From a bacterium (GTDB lineage: Bacteria > Bacillota > Clostridia > Christensenellales > Aristaeellaceae), in the NCBI GenBank assembly GCA_004563405.1, contig SFTH01000001.1, positions 1 to 64,000 of the forward strand: a stretch of DNA of 64,000 nt, given 5' to 3'. The position numbers were made by a program, and so were the translations under genes. Positions 38,200-46,453 of the stretch are shown piece by piece (position 1 is the first letter of the stretch; every line of letters starts with the position of its first letter). The notes under the pieces are model-generated. The model saw only the letters and a list, made by a program, of their open reading frames with translations. It was not told the origin of the DNA and ran no database searches.

Positions 38200-39435
38200 T
38201 CATCCGTGCGTCAGTTCGCGGATCTTCTGATCGTATTCTTCCTGGCTCAGGATGCCGCAGTCCAGCAGATCCTTGTAGGCCTGAACCTGCTTTTGCACAT
38301 CCGGATCGTTTGTCTTCGGAGCCGCTTGAGGCTGAACCGGCTGCCGCGGCGGTTCGGGAGCGGTGTAGTTGGGCTCCGGCTGGGGCTGCGAAGGCTGTAC
38401 GGGCGGCGCGTAATATACAGGCTGCGGCTCACTCCGGGCGTACACAGGAGCGTCCTTTCTGCACAGCCGCCGGAAGCAGAAGCCGGAGATGAACACGGCC
38501 AGTCCCAGAAGAACCACGGCATATGCATGCAGCAGCGCCGGATGCGTAAGACCCCGGAGCCCGGGGATACCTCCGCGCCGGGAGAAAACCTGCATGATTC
38601 CCCAGAGCGCTTCATCGTCGCTGAGCTCCTTTGCGAGCGCCAGAGCCAGCGGCAGCATGGGAACGAACCAGAGCCACCGGACGATGCCGCCGCAGCTTTC
38701 CTTGATCTTCCGCGTTGAAAGCAACGCGAAAATGCCCAGCAGGAAATACGCCGCCGCCTTGAGTGCGGGCGCGGCAAACATGGCATAATGGATTCCTCCG
38801 GCGGTGGTGTAGCCGCCGGAACCATAATAGCGATAAGCGTTCAGGGCGACGTCGAGGTTGCCCAGGGCCAGCCCCAGGAAGCCGATGATATACAGCACGG
38901 AAACCTGCTGGATGTGCCTGCTGCGGAAGGCCGCGATCGCCATGAGCATGCCCATGGAAACCATGGAAACCTGATTCAAGTTCATCTGATAATTGGGAAC
39001 TTGCGAAAATCTCTCGCTGAGCACGATGTATTCCAGCAGAGCCGCCAGCAGGAAGAGAATTGCCGCGAACACGGCGGATTTGTTCACGCGCTTTCCCGGA
39101 ACCATGGGTTCGGCGGATGCACCCATGGCCGTCGGCTGGGCGGTATACGCGCCTTGCGCGGTATACGCCGTCTGGCGAGTCTGGGTGTAGCCCGTGCCGA
39201 TGGCGGCGGCTCTCGCCTGAGCCGCCTTTGCCTGTTTCTTTTTCTCTTTATGATTGCTGATCACGCCGGCCAGCAGCATCAGGCCAATGCCGAAGGCGAT
39301 CATGCCGATTGCCGGGAGGATACCCAGCTCCCCGCTGATCACCGCGGTGACTCCTATGACGACGTACACAGCGCCAAACATGCTGCAGATCGTTGCCAGA
39401 ACGGAGTTTCTGTAGACGACAAAACGAAAGAACAT
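38200..39435 (-). CDS. multi-pass membrane protein with C-terminal SHOCT domain
   Basis: A 411-residue protein with about eight membrane helices: two near the N-terminus (about 13-33, 40-60), then a charged/TAQ-rich loop, then several between 122 and 320. A Pro/Gln-rich linker (about 330-375) leads to a C-terminal SHOCT motif (LLDCGILSQEEYDQKIREL). SHOCT tails often mediate oligomerisation. Second gene of the operon, 12 bases after the first. No family beyond SHOCT recognised. Confidence 0.8.
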   Translation of the reverse strand: MFFRFVVYRNSVLATICSMFGAVYVVIGVTAVISGELGILPAIGMIAFGIGLMLLAGVISNHKEKKKQAKAAQARAAAIGTGYTQTRQTAYTAQGAYTAQPTAMGASAEPMVPGKRVNKSAVFAAILFLLAALLEYIVLSERFSQVPNYQMNLNQVSMVSMGMLMAIAAFRSRHIQQVSVLYIIGFLGLALGNLDVALNAYRYYGSGGYTTAGGIHYAMFAAPALKAAAYFLLGIFALLSTRKIKESCGGIVRWLWFVPMLPLALALAKELSDDEALWGIMQVFSRRGGIPGLRGLTHPALLHAYAVVLLGLAVFISGFCFRRLCRKDAPVYARSEPQPVYYAPPVQPSQPQPEPNYTAPEPPRQPVQPQAAPKTNDPDVQKQVQAYKDLLDCGILSQEEYDQKIRELTHG

Positions 39436-39447
39436 ATCGCTGCTCCC

Positions 39448-40182
39448 TTACTTCACAGTAATGCGGTTGATTCCCATCACGCCCGTATCCGCGGATTTGA
39501 GCGCGAAATCAGTGGAGACACTCAGCGTGTCAAACACCCGGTTGATTTCATCATAGCCGGCCTCTGCCAGAGAGAACATGGAAAGGCGAATCGTTTTGTT
39601 GGGCGTTTCGGTGGGGAAGACGATGAGCTCGCCCTGATACTGATCCAGTCCTTCCGACGTGTACCGCACGATGTAGCGGATGACCGGGAACTGCCCCGCG
39701 TAGTACTTCTGAAAACTGACCATGCTGGCGTCGCTGTAGGACTGCCGGTAGGACGCAAGCATACCGGCCTCGTCGCTGGCGGCGTAGGAAACGTTCATCT
39801 CCATCGCCATGTACGCGCAGAATATGCTCATGCCGTCCGGAGACATCAGCCAGTCGGTACTGTCGCCTTCGCCCGGGAGCAGGGAATAGTCCGGCATATA
39901 CAGGCGGGTCATGCCGTAGGTCAGATTGCCGTTCTGATAGAGCGCGCCGAAGAAACAGGAATCCAGAGCGTCGCTGACAGCGGGATCGAGCGAAACGGCT
40001 GCCTCGAAGCCCTTCTGGAAAAAGTTGATGGCGAACGCGGTCGGCGCGGCGCAGCTCACGCTGAGCAGCACAACCAGGACGACGCACAGTATGGACCTGC
40101 GCGCGCGCTTCACCGAATGACCGCTGTGATCGCGCGGCTGAAGCGGAACAGTTGCTTCCCTACCCCTATTGCTGAAAGACAT
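39448..40182 (-). CDS. membrane-anchored exported protein, function unknown
   Basis: A 244-residue protein with a basic N-terminus, one membrane segment (about 31-52; a Cys in SVSCAAP could be lipidated) and an extracytoplasmic domain of about 190 residues without recognised motifs. ATG 40182 is chosen because GGAGGGGG lies seven bases upstream; the frame opening at 40278 runs across the promoter. It is the first gene of the operon divergent from the XRE regulator. Confidence 0.75.
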   Translation of the reverse strand: MSFSNRGREATVPLQPRDHSGHSVKRARRSILCVVLVVLLSVSCAAPTAFAINFFQKGFEAAVSLDPAVSDALDSCFFGALYQNGNLTYGMTRLYMPDYSLLPGEGDSTDWLMSPDGMSIFCAYMAMEMNVSYAASDEAGMLASYRQSYSDASMVSFQKYYAGQFPVIRYIVRYTSEGLDQYQGELIVFPTETPNKTIRLSMFSLAEAGYDEINRVFDTLSVSTDFALKSADTGVMGINRITVK

Positions 40183-40239
40183 GTGTTTACCCCCTCCTAT
40201 TTGTTGTGGACAGAATGACCATAAAAAAACCACATTTAC

Positions 40240-40268
40240 ATTATATAATCCAGGTAGAAATGTGTCAA
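40240..40268 (-). promoter_or_regulatory. promoter of the four-gene envelope operon
   Basis: Minus strand: TTGACA, 17 bases, TATAAT, both perfect matches, about 58 bases before the first ATG. Confidence 0.9.
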
Positions 40269-40281
40269 TTATAAACATCCA

Positions 40282-40301
40282 AATGATAATGTAATATCAT
40301 T
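40282..40301. promoter_or_regulatory. operator-like palindrome in the XRE/operon divergent region
   Basis: AATGATA, six bases, TATCATT: a perfect 7-bp inverted repeat in AT-rich DNA. It lies upstream of the -35 box of the minus-strand promoter and 36 bases before the XRE start, where a repressor would control its own gene and possibly the operon. Confidence 0.6.
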
Positions 40302-40336
40302 CAGATTATTTTATCATACAATCAGAGGTGTGCCAA

Positions 40337-40624
40337 ATGATTGCAGATAGAATAAAGCATCTTCGTAAAGTCAATGGCATGACTCAATCTGCACTCGCAA
40401 AGAAACTGGGGATCACACGCTCGAGCGTCAACGCGTGGGAGATGGGGATCTCTGTGCCATCAACGCAGAATATTGTTGAATTATCGCGTATCTTTTGTGT
40501 GTCAACGGATTATTTGCTGGGAGTGGATAAATCTTCAACCATTGATGTTTCTGGCCTTTTAGAATCGGATGTCCAGCTTTTGTACCGCATTGTTACGCAT
40601 TTGAGGCGGCTTCACGATGAATGA
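40337..40624 (+). CDS. XRE-family helix-turn-helix regulator
   Basis: A 95-residue DNA-binding protein. Residues 1-60 are a classical HTH_3 domain (IADRIKHLRKVNGMTQSALA, then ITRSSVNAWEMG and PSTQNIVELSRIF), followed by a short acidic helix for dimerisation. AGAGGTG precedes ATG 40337. It is AT-richer than its neighbours. Its position, divergent from the four-gene operon with a palindrome between, suggests it controls that operon and itself. No inducer-binding domain is present. Confidence 0.93.
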   Translation: MIADRIKHLRKVNGMTQSALAKKLGITRSSVNAWEMGISVPSTQNIVELSRIFCVSTDYLLGVDKSSTIDVSGLLESDVQLLYRIVTHLRRLHDE

Positions 40625-40663
40625 GCTTCCGGGTTGCGGTGCCCAATGAAAGAGTCCAAAAAC

Positions 40664-40707
40664 GCAAAAATGCCAACTGCATTGAAATAATCAGTTGGCA
40701 TTTTTGC
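40664..40707. terminator. bidirectional terminator after the XRE gene
   Basis: A perfect 16-bp stem (40664-40679 with 40692-40707) whose arms contain AAAAA and TTTTT, so either strand would give a hairpin followed by U residues. Confidence 0.88.
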
Positions 40708-40716
40708 TTGCTACGT

Positions 40717-40844
40717 CAGCTTCGGCTGTAAAAGGTTGGAATCCCAAAGGGATTTCAGGTTCCCGATAGAATCGGGAACGGCCGACGTCCGAATCTGAGA
40801 TTCGGACATGGCACCGTGCGGACGCTTTCGTTTTCTTCCGTCCG
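40717..40844. repeat. cluster of five consecutive hairpins
   Basis: Between the XRE terminator and the end of a minus-strand GNAT gene lie, in order: CAGC-TTCG-GCTG (40717-40728); an 8-bp stem at 40738-40756; a perfect 9-bp stem at 40759-40779; a perfect 10-bp palindrome at 40787-40807; and CGGACG/CGTCCG at 40819-40844. No frame here looks coding. Confidence 0.75.
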
Positions 40845-40851
40845 AGCCGCT

Positions 40852-41472
40852 TCAGCAGCCCTTTGGGAGCCCGGTTGCCAGCGCGTCGCGCAGCGCGTCC
40901 GGGGGCAGCGCGCCCACGCGCAGCACCTCCGGCGGCTGGTCGCCGTGGTCGCCGATGAGGCGCTCCATCCAGATCATGTCGTACCAGCGGCCGAACTTGT
41001 AGCCGCACTGGATGAAGCGCCCCACCCTGCGATAGCCGAGGCGTTCGTGAAAGCGGGGGCTGTCCCAGTTCAGATAGGGGTCGCTCTCCGCGTGGGGCAC
41101 GGCGATGCAGGCGTTCATGTTCAGCACGTTCTGCCGCCGGAGAATCGCCTCCAGCGCGCCGTGCAGCGCGCGCCCCAGTCCCATGCGCCGCAGGTCCCTG
41201 CGTACATAGATGGAGGTCTCCACGCCCCAGCCGTAGGCCCGGCGGCTGTGGAAGGGACTCGCGTAGGCGTAGCCCGCGGCCTCGCCGTCCATCCAGGCGC
41301 TCAGGTAGGGGTATTTCTCCAGCGTGCGGGCGATGCGCGCGGCGAACTCCGCCACGGAGGGCACGTCGTATTCAAAGCTCACGGCGGTCTCCTCCACGTA
41401 GGGGGCGTAGACGGCCAGCAGCGCCGCCGCGTCCTCCGGGCGGGCCATGCGAAGTGTCCATTGCGTTTCCAC
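40852..41472 (-). CDS. GNAT acetyltransferase (phosphinothricin acetyltransferase-like)
   Basis: A 206-residue acetyltransferase of the Pat/Bar group: MARPEDAAALLAVYAPYV, TAVSFEY, WGVETSIYVRRDLRRMGLGRAL (acetyl-CoA loop near 92-100) and FHERLGYRRVGRF are typical. Such enzymes acetylate small amines or amino acids; the name does not prove herbicide activity. The start follows GGAGGAAGACC. It reads toward the convergent XRE gene. Confidence 0.9.
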   Translation of the reverse strand: METQWTLRMARPEDAAALLAVYAPYVEETAVSFEYDVPSVAEFAARIARTLEKYPYLSAWMDGEAAGYAYASPFHSRRAYGWGVETSIYVRRDLRRMGLGRALHGALEAILRRQNVLNMNACIAVPHAESDPYLNWDSPRFHERLGYRRVGRFIQCGYKFGRWYDMIWMERLIGDHGDQPPEVLRVGALPPDALRDALATGLPKGC

Positions 41473-41610
41473 GGGTCTTCCTCCGTTTCATGGATCGGAC
41501 CGGGCGCTGCGTTCAAGGCGCGCCCGGCCCGCTGTGCGCGCCTGCGCGCGTGAATTGCGCCGGTTTGCCCCGCCGCGCGGCATCTTGCTGCCCGGGCCGG
41601 GGCGACGGCT

Positions 41611-42546
41611 TCAGCGGCCGCAGACCTCCTCGCCCACGCGGGTGACGTCGAAGGGCGTGGTCTGGTACACGAAGTAGTTCAGCCAGTTGGAGTACAGGAG
41701 ATTCGCGTGTCCCCGCCAGCTCACGATCGGGGGCCGGGAGGGATCGTCGTCCGGGTAGTAGTTCTTCGGGATTTCAATGGGCTTTCCGGCGCTCAGATCC
41801 CGCAGGTATTCGCTTTCCAGCGTGCGCGCGTCGTACTCGGGGTGGCCCATCATGAAGAACTGCCGGTCCGCCTTGTGGCGCACCAGCACCACGCCCGCCT
41901 CCTCCGAGGAGGCCAGAATCTGAAGCCCGGGCACGCGCTCCACGTCCTCCCGCAGCACGGTGGTGTGGCGGGAGTGGGGCACCATGAACACGTCGTCGAA
42001 GCCCCGCAGCAGCATGCTCTCCCGATACTCCGATCGGTGGGGGAACACGCCGAAGAGCTTCTTCTCCAGCGGATGCTTCTCCACGCCGTAGTGGAAGTAG
42101 AGCCCCGCCTGCGCGCCCCAGCAGATGTGCAGCGTGCTGTGCACATGGCTCTGGCTCCACGTCATGATCTCGCACAGCTCCGGCCAGTAGTCCACCTCCT
42201 CGAAGGGCAGGTGCTCCACCGGCGCGCCGGTGATGATCATGCCGTCGTAGTAGGTGTCGCGCACCTCGGGAAAGGTCCGGTAGAAGGAGAGCAGGTGCTC
42301 CTGGGAGGTGTTGAGGGACTTGTGTGCCTCCACCCGCAGCAGATCCAGCTCGATCTGCAGGGGCGTGTTGCCCAGCAGGCGCGTCAGCTGCGTCTCCGTT
42401 TCGATCTTCTTGGGCATCAGGTTCAGCAGCAGGATGCGCAGGGGGCGAATGTCCTGGGTCATGGCCCGGGTCTGGGTCATGACGAATATGTTTTCCTTCA
42501 GGAGCGTCTGCGCGGCGGGCAGATTGTTTGGGATCTTGATGGGCAT
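41611..42546 (-). CDS. metA: homoserine O-acetyltransferase, MetA family
   Basis: A 311-residue methionine-pathway enzyme. The catalytic Cys142 is in HICWGAQAGL and His in MMGHPEYDA. In this family residue 111 sets the acyl donor: Gly gives succinyl-CoA (as in E. coli) and Glu gives acetyl-CoA (as in Bacillus). Counting from the ATG, TGAPVE places Glu at 111, so acetyl-CoA use is predicted. The length is normal. GGAGGAAG lies seven bases before ATG 42546 and a perfect promoter is upstream. No other methionine genes are adjacent. Confidence 0.95.
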   Translation of the reverse strand: MPIKIPNNLPAAQTLLKENIFVMTQTRAMTQDIRPLRILLLNLMPKKIETETQLTRLLGNTPLQIELDLLRVEAHKSLNTSQEHLLSFYRTFPEVRDTYYDGMIITGAPVEHLPFEEVDYWPELCEIMTWSQSHVHSTLHICWGAQAGLYFHYGVEKHPLEKKLFGVFPHRSEYRESMLLRGFDDVFMVPHSRHTTVLREDVERVPGLQILASSEEAGVVLVRHKADRQFFMMGHPEYDARTLESEYLRDLSAGKPIEIPKNYYPDDDPSRPPIVSWRGHANLLYSNWLNYFVYQTTPFDVTRVGEEVCGR

Positions 42547-42596
42547 GTTTCTTCCTCCGGGTTTTCGACAGGGCGCGGGACGCGCCGTTTGGACTC

Positions 42597-42625
42597 ATTT
42601 TATCCGGGGCCTTCGGCGCTGTCAA
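42597..42625 (-). promoter_or_regulatory. metA promoter
   Basis: Minus strand: TTGACA, 17 bases, TAAAAT, about 50 bases before the start. I see no S-box or T-box-like leader; the 5' UTR is too short for one. Confidence 0.85.
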
Positions 42626-42640
42626 GCGCGAAAGCGTAAC

Positions 42641-43153
42641 CTAAACGTAGTCGCGCCAGTCGCCTTCTGCGGGCGCGTCGTGCAGACGGCCCTCTCCGGA
42701 GAGGCCGGGGAAGCCCTGCTGGCGCAGCGCCTCGTAGAGCAGAATCGCCACGGAATTGGAGAGATTCAGGCTCCGGGCGTCGGCGCGCATGGGGATGCGC
42801 ACGCACCTGTCGTAGTTTTCCTTCAGAAACGCCTCGTCCAGGCCCTTCGTCTCCCGGCCGAAGACCAGAAAGTCCCCGTCTTCGTAGCGGGCGGCGCAGT
42901 AGTCCCGGGGAGCCTTGGTGGTGGCCAGGTGGAGGCGCGCGCCGGGGTACTTTTTGGCAAAGTCCGCCCAGCTCTCGTGGATCTCCAGCGTCATCAGCTT
43001 CCAGTAATCCAGCCCGGCGCGCTTGAGATACTTGTCCGAGAGCTCGAAGCCCAGGGGCTTGATCAGGTGCAGCACGGCGCCCGTGGCCGCGCAGGTGCGG
43101 GCGATGTTGCCCGTGTTCTGCGGGATCTCCGGGTTCACCAGAACGATGTGCAT
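42641..43153 (-). CDS. trmL: tRNA (cytidine/uridine-34 2'-O)-methyltransferase TrmL
   Basis: A 170-residue SPOUT methyltransferase. It has NPEIPQNTGNIARTC at the start, VFGRETKGL and the knot motif IPMRADARSLNLSNSVAI. It modifies the wobble ribose of tRNA-Leu. ATG 43153 overlaps the preceding HAD stop by one base and is the family start. It is the last gene of a five-gene overlapping operon. Confidence 0.94.
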   Translation of the reverse strand: MHIVLVNPEIPQNTGNIARTCAATGAVLHLIKPLGFELSDKYLKRAGLDYWKLMTLEIHESWADFAKKYPGARLHLATTKAPRDYCAARYEDGDFLVFGRETKGLDEAFLKENYDRCVRIPMRADARSLNLSNSVAILLYEALRQQGFPGLSGEGRLHDAPAEGDWRDYV

Positions 43154-43986
43154 CACGGCAGCTTTCCTCCCAGTATGTATTGTTGAAGGGTCTTCGCCAC
43201 GCCGTCGTCCTCGCAGGCGGGGGCGACGATGCGGCAGACGCGCCGGACCTCCTCCAGCGCGTTGCCCACGGCCACCGGCCAGCCCACGCACGAGAGCATG
43301 CTCAGGTCGTTGGTGTAGTCGCCGAAGGCCATCACCTGCTCCATGGACAGCCCCAGCCGTCCGGCGAGGTAGCGGATCGCCGCGCCCTTGCCCGCCTCCG
43401 GGGCCGTGATTTCCAGGTTGAAGGGAAAGGAGCTGTTGACCTGAAGGCCCGCGCCCTCGAGCTGCGCCCGCAGGCGCGCGAGCGTCGGCGCATCGTCGCA
43501 GTAGGCCTCCAGCTTGTAGGTGCGCGTCAGGCCCTGCCGCGCAAAGGCGGCCTCGTCGTCGTCCACGACCCGATAGGCGCGCCCCGCCGCAAAATAGCTC
43601 GTCTCCGGCAGGCGAAACACGCTGAGATATTGGCTGCGGACGCGGTAGATGGCGTCCCGGACGTAGGCGGTCATCATCACGGGCGCGGCGGAGAGGATTT
43701 CGTAGGCCGCGCGGGCCTGCGCACCGCTCAGGGGCGCCTCCATCAGCACGCTGCCGTCGCAGCGCGTCACCGCGCCGCCGTTGCAGAGGATCATGTAGCC
43801 GTCCCGGATGCCCAGCTGATCCACCACGATTTTGCGCGCGGCGGGATACCAGCGACCGCTGGCCACCGCGAATTCCACGCCCCGGGCCCGGCAGGCGGCG
43901 ACGGCCTCCGCCGTTGCGGGGGAGACGCTTCCCGCAGCGGGCAGCAGCGTGCCGTCGATGTCCGAGACGATCAGGCGAATGTCCAT
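43153..43986 (-). CDS. Cof-type HAD hydrolase
   Basis: A 277-residue HAD phosphatase of the Cof/sugar-phosphatase group. It shows VSDIDGTLLP (nucleophile Asp near 8), ASGRW (motif 2), Lys in GKGAAIRYL and MAFGDYTNDLSML (motif 4), with a C2 cap between. I use ATG 43986, the usual family start; a GTG at 44010 overlapping the previous stop by four bases is the alternative. It sits next to a paralogue in the operon. Substrate unknown. Confidence 0.9.
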   Translation of the reverse strand: MDIRLIVSDIDGTLLPAAGSVSPATAEAVAACRARGVEFAVASGRWYPAARKIVVDQLGIRDGYMILCNGGAVTRCDGSVLMEAPLSGAQARAAYEILSAAPVMMTAYVRDAIYRVRSQYLSVFRLPETSYFAAGRAYRVVDDDEAAFARQGLTRTYKLEAYCDDAPTLARLRAQLEGAGLQVNSSFPFNLEITAPEAGKGAAIRYLAGRLGLSMEQVMAFGDYTNDLSMLSCVGWPVAVGNALEEVRRVCRIVAPACEDDGVAKTLQQYILGGKLP

Positions 43987-44006
43987 TTCTTCCGTTCCTG
44001 CTCCGT

Positions 44007-44846
44007 TCACAGTACCATCTCCTCCAGCAGCAGTCCCACGCCGCCCAGGTTGTGGTCGGGGGCGATGAGTCGCGCGGCGGCCTTCACCGCGTCCTCGCCG
44101 TTTTCCATGGCCACCGGCCAGCCGGAGGCGTTGAGCATGGGCAAATCGTTTGTCTGGTCGCCGAAGGCCATCACCTGCTCCCGGGACGCGCCCGTGGCGC
44201 GGCAGAGGAGCGCCACGGCGCTGCCCTTGTCCACGCCGGTGGGCATGAACTCGATGTTGCGCCGGGATGCGCTGGACACAGAGAGGTTCATGTCCTGAAG
44301 CTCCGCGCGGATGCGCTCGAAGCCCGGGTCGTAGGGCGCGCCCATGACCACGAATTTGTACACGCCGTCCATGCCCTCACCCCAGAGCCGGTCGCGGTCG
44401 CAGATGGTCTCGTAGGGATGGCCCGGGTCGCCGCAGACCCCGGGAACGTGGTGGGCGTAGCGGGGCCCGAGAGAGGGGCGCACCTGTGGGTTGCCCATGT
44501 AGCACTTGCCCCGGCGATAGGAATTGAAGTACATGCCGCTGTTCTCCAGCGTGCGGCACACCCGCTCCGCATCCGGGCGGGAGAAGTGGAATTCGGCCAG
44601 GGTCGGGCCGTCCGCGCCCGCCTCGATGCGCGCGCCGTTGCAGGCGGCGAACAGCGGGTGGACGCCCAGCTCCCGGGCAAACTGGCGCATCAGCTCGAAG
44701 CTGCGCCCGCTCACCAGCGCCACCCGGATGCCCCGGGCCTCGCAGGCCTGAAGGGCGCGGCGGTTGACCTCCGGAAAGCGCTTCTGTGCGTCCATGAGCG
44801 TGCCGTCGATGTCCAGGGCCAGGAGTTTGATGTCGATCTTTGTCAT
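44007..44846 (-). CDS. Cof-type HAD hydrolase (paralogue)
   Basis: A 279-residue Cof-type phosphatase. LALDIDGTLMD, VSGRSFELM, VDKGSAVALL and MAFGDQTNDLPML give the four HAD motifs. ATG 44846 overlaps the RluA-family stop by four bases (ATGA), a clear sign of coupling. Shares about the same architecture as the next gene, so the pair probably arose by tandem duplication. Substrate unknown. Confidence 0.9.
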   Translation of the reverse strand: MTKIDIKLLALDIDGTLMDAQKRFPEVNRRALQACEARGIRVALVSGRSFELMRQFARELGVHPLFAACNGARIEAGADGPTLAEFHFSRPDAERVCRTLENSGMYFNSYRRGKCYMGNPQVRPSLGPRYAHHVPGVCGDPGHPYETICDRDRLWGEGMDGVYKFVVMGAPYDPGFERIRAELQDMNLSVSSASRRNIEFMPTGVDKGSAVALLCRATGASREQVMAFGDQTNDLPMLNASGWPVAMENGEDAVKAAARLIAPDHNLGGVGLLLEEMVL

Positions 44847-45709
44847 GCTTTTATCCACTCCGGCGGGTCTGCGTGAAAGCGCAGGCCCGCGTATTTTTCG
44901 ATGGTTCCCTCGGGAATCTCCATGGTCTCGCACCACAGGCAGAGCCTGCCCGCGGGGGCGCGGCGGCGGTTCTCCTCCCGGTCGCCGTACTTGTCGTCGC
45001 CCAGGATTGGACAGCCGATGTGGGCCATGTGGGCGCGCAGCTGGTGGGTGCGCCCGGTGACTGGCTCCAGCTCCGCCTCCCAGCAGCCGCCCTCCAGCGT
45101 CCGCAGGGGCTTTACCCGGGTCACGATCTCCTTCGAGCCCGGCGCGGGGCGGTCCAGCACCCGCACGCTGGCGCGGCGCGCGTCCTTGACCAGCTGCGCC
45201 CGCAGCGTCCTTTCGCCCTTCGGCGGCGCGCCAAGGAGCACGGCGCGATAGGTCTTCCTGAGCGCGTGGCCCTTGAAGGCCTCGAAGAACAGCGCATCGG
45301 TTTCATCGTCCAGCGCCGCGAGCATCACGCCGCCGGTGCCCGCGTCCAGCCGGTGGCACAGCCGCGCGCCGGGGTGGACGCGCTCCAGCCGCGCCTGCAT
45401 GGTGTCTGCGCCCACGCCGTCCCGGTCGGGCAGGGAGGGCAGGCCCTGGGGCTTTACCGCGACCAGCAGGCAGCCGTCGTCGAACAGGATTTCCGCCGCC
45501 GGCTCGAAGTGCCGCGCGTCTGCGTAGATCTCCAGCGCGTCGCCGCCGCGCACCTGCGCGCCCTTTCCGGCCCGCGCGCCGTTCACGCGCACGTCCCGCC
45601 GCTTCAGAACGTCCCGCAGAACATGCCCCGGAAGCAGCGGCCAGGCGCGCCGGAGGTATCGGGAGAGCTCCTGCGCCGGAACACCGGCGGGAATCTCGTG
45701 GCGGATCAT
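44843..45709 (-). CDS. RluA-family pseudouridine synthase
   Basis: A 288-residue RNA-modifying enzyme. An S4-like N-terminal region (about 12-75) precedes the synthase domain with CHRLDAGTGGVMLAA, where Asp in HRLD is catalytic, and GRTHQLRAHMAHIGCPILGDDKYG. Paralogues RluA, RluC and RluD differ in target (rRNA or tRNA) and cannot be told apart here. ATG 45709 overlaps the yigZ stop by four bases. Confidence 0.92.
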   Translation of the reverse strand: MIRHEIPAGVPAQELSRYLRRAWPLLPGHVLRDVLKRRDVRVNGARAGKGAQVRGGDALEIYADARHFEPAAEILFDDGCLLVAVKPQGLPSLPDRDGVGADTMQARLERVHPGARLCHRLDAGTGGVMLAALDDETDALFFEAFKGHALRKTYRAVLLGAPPKGERTLRAQLVKDARRASVRVLDRPAPGSKEIVTRVKPLRTLEGGCWEAELEPVTGRTHQLRAHMAHIGCPILGDDKYGDREENRRRAPAGRLCLWCETMEIPEGTIEKYAGLRFHADPPEWIKA

Positions 45710-46353
45710 GCCTCGTCCTCCTCGCTCCAGGGGAGATAGAGCTCCTCCGCCCGCAGGGGCTCCACCCGGCCCTCGGACAGGTCCGTGACCCGGGCAAGGA
45801 AGCCCTCCTCGTCCCGACAGCGCACGATCAGCGTGTAGGTGATCACATCCGTGTAGGCCTTGTCCTCCACGATGACCGGCTCGGATTTGAGGAAGAAGTC
45901 CATGCGGTTGAGCATGGGGTAGGGGATTTCCATCAGATACCGGGCCGTGGGGTGCATCACGCCCACGCCGCAGGCGTTGATGGCCGCCGCCGCGCCCTGG
46001 GAATAGGCGCGCACCAGCCCGCCCGCGCCCAGCAGCACGCCGCCGAAATAGCGGGTGACCACCACGGCGCAGTTGGTCACGCCCCGGGCCTTCATCACCT
46101 CGATGATGGGCATGCCTGCGGTGCCGCCGGGCTCGCCGTCGTCGCTGTAGCGCATCACGCCCATGTTGGGGCCGATGATGTAGGCGTAGCAGTTGTGGGT
46201 GGCGTCCCGGTGGCGCAGCCGGATCTCCGCGAGGAAGTCCAGCGCCTCCTCCTCGGTTTCGCAGGGGCGGCCGTAGCCGATGAAGCGGGATTTGTTGATG
46301 ATGAAGCTGTCCTCTGCGGCCCGGATCAGGGTTTTATAGGCCTTCAGCGCCAT
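45706..46353 (-). CDS. yigZ: YigZ/IMPACT family protein
   Basis: A 215-residue UPF0029 protein: an N-terminal IMPACT domain (about 18-125; YSDDGEPGGTAGMPI and VVVTRYFGGVLLGAGGLVRAYS are diagnostic) and a C-terminal DUF1949 ferredoxin-like domain. The function is not established; links to translation control are suggested for the eukaryotic relative. It is the first gene of an operon whose members overlap by one to four bases, or nearly touch, and otherwise encode RNA-modifying enzymes and HAD phosphatases. Confidence 0.94.
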   Translation of the reverse strand: MALKAYKTLIRAAEDSFIINKSRFIGYGRPCETEEEALDFLAEIRLRHRDATHNCYAYIIGPNMGVMRYSDDGEPGGTAGMPIIEVMKARGVTNCAVVVTRYFGGVLLGAGGLVRAYSQGAAAAINACGVGVMHPTARYLMEIPYPMLNRMDFFLKSEPVIVEDKAYTDVITYTLIVRCRDEEGFLARVTDLSEGRVEPLRAEELYLPWSEEDEA

Positions 46354-46384
46354 GGCGTTTCCCCCTTTGAACTACATTCAAGTC

Positions 46385-46414
46385 ATTATAGGCGAAACCC
46401 CGCACGCGCGTCAA
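46385..46414 (-). promoter_or_regulatory. promoter of the yigZ-trmL operon
   Basis: Minus strand: TTGACG, 18 bases, TATAAT (perfect), 31 bases before the start. It lies inside a larger imperfect palindrome (46398-46426) that may also end gltX transcription. Confidence 0.75.
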
Positions 46415-46453
46415 GCGCGGGCGGGGAAAGAAAAGGTTGTGGAATTGACTGCC

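Noticed and set aside
40691..41008. A minus-strand frame crossing the hairpin cluster
   Set aside because: It overlaps the GNAT gene out of phase, and its last part merely translates the palindromes.
42560..42575. GGGTTTTCGACAGGG upstream of metA, resembling the end of the palindromic elements
   Set aside because: The match is about ten bases, has no palindromes beside it and lies in the metA leader; probably coincidental.
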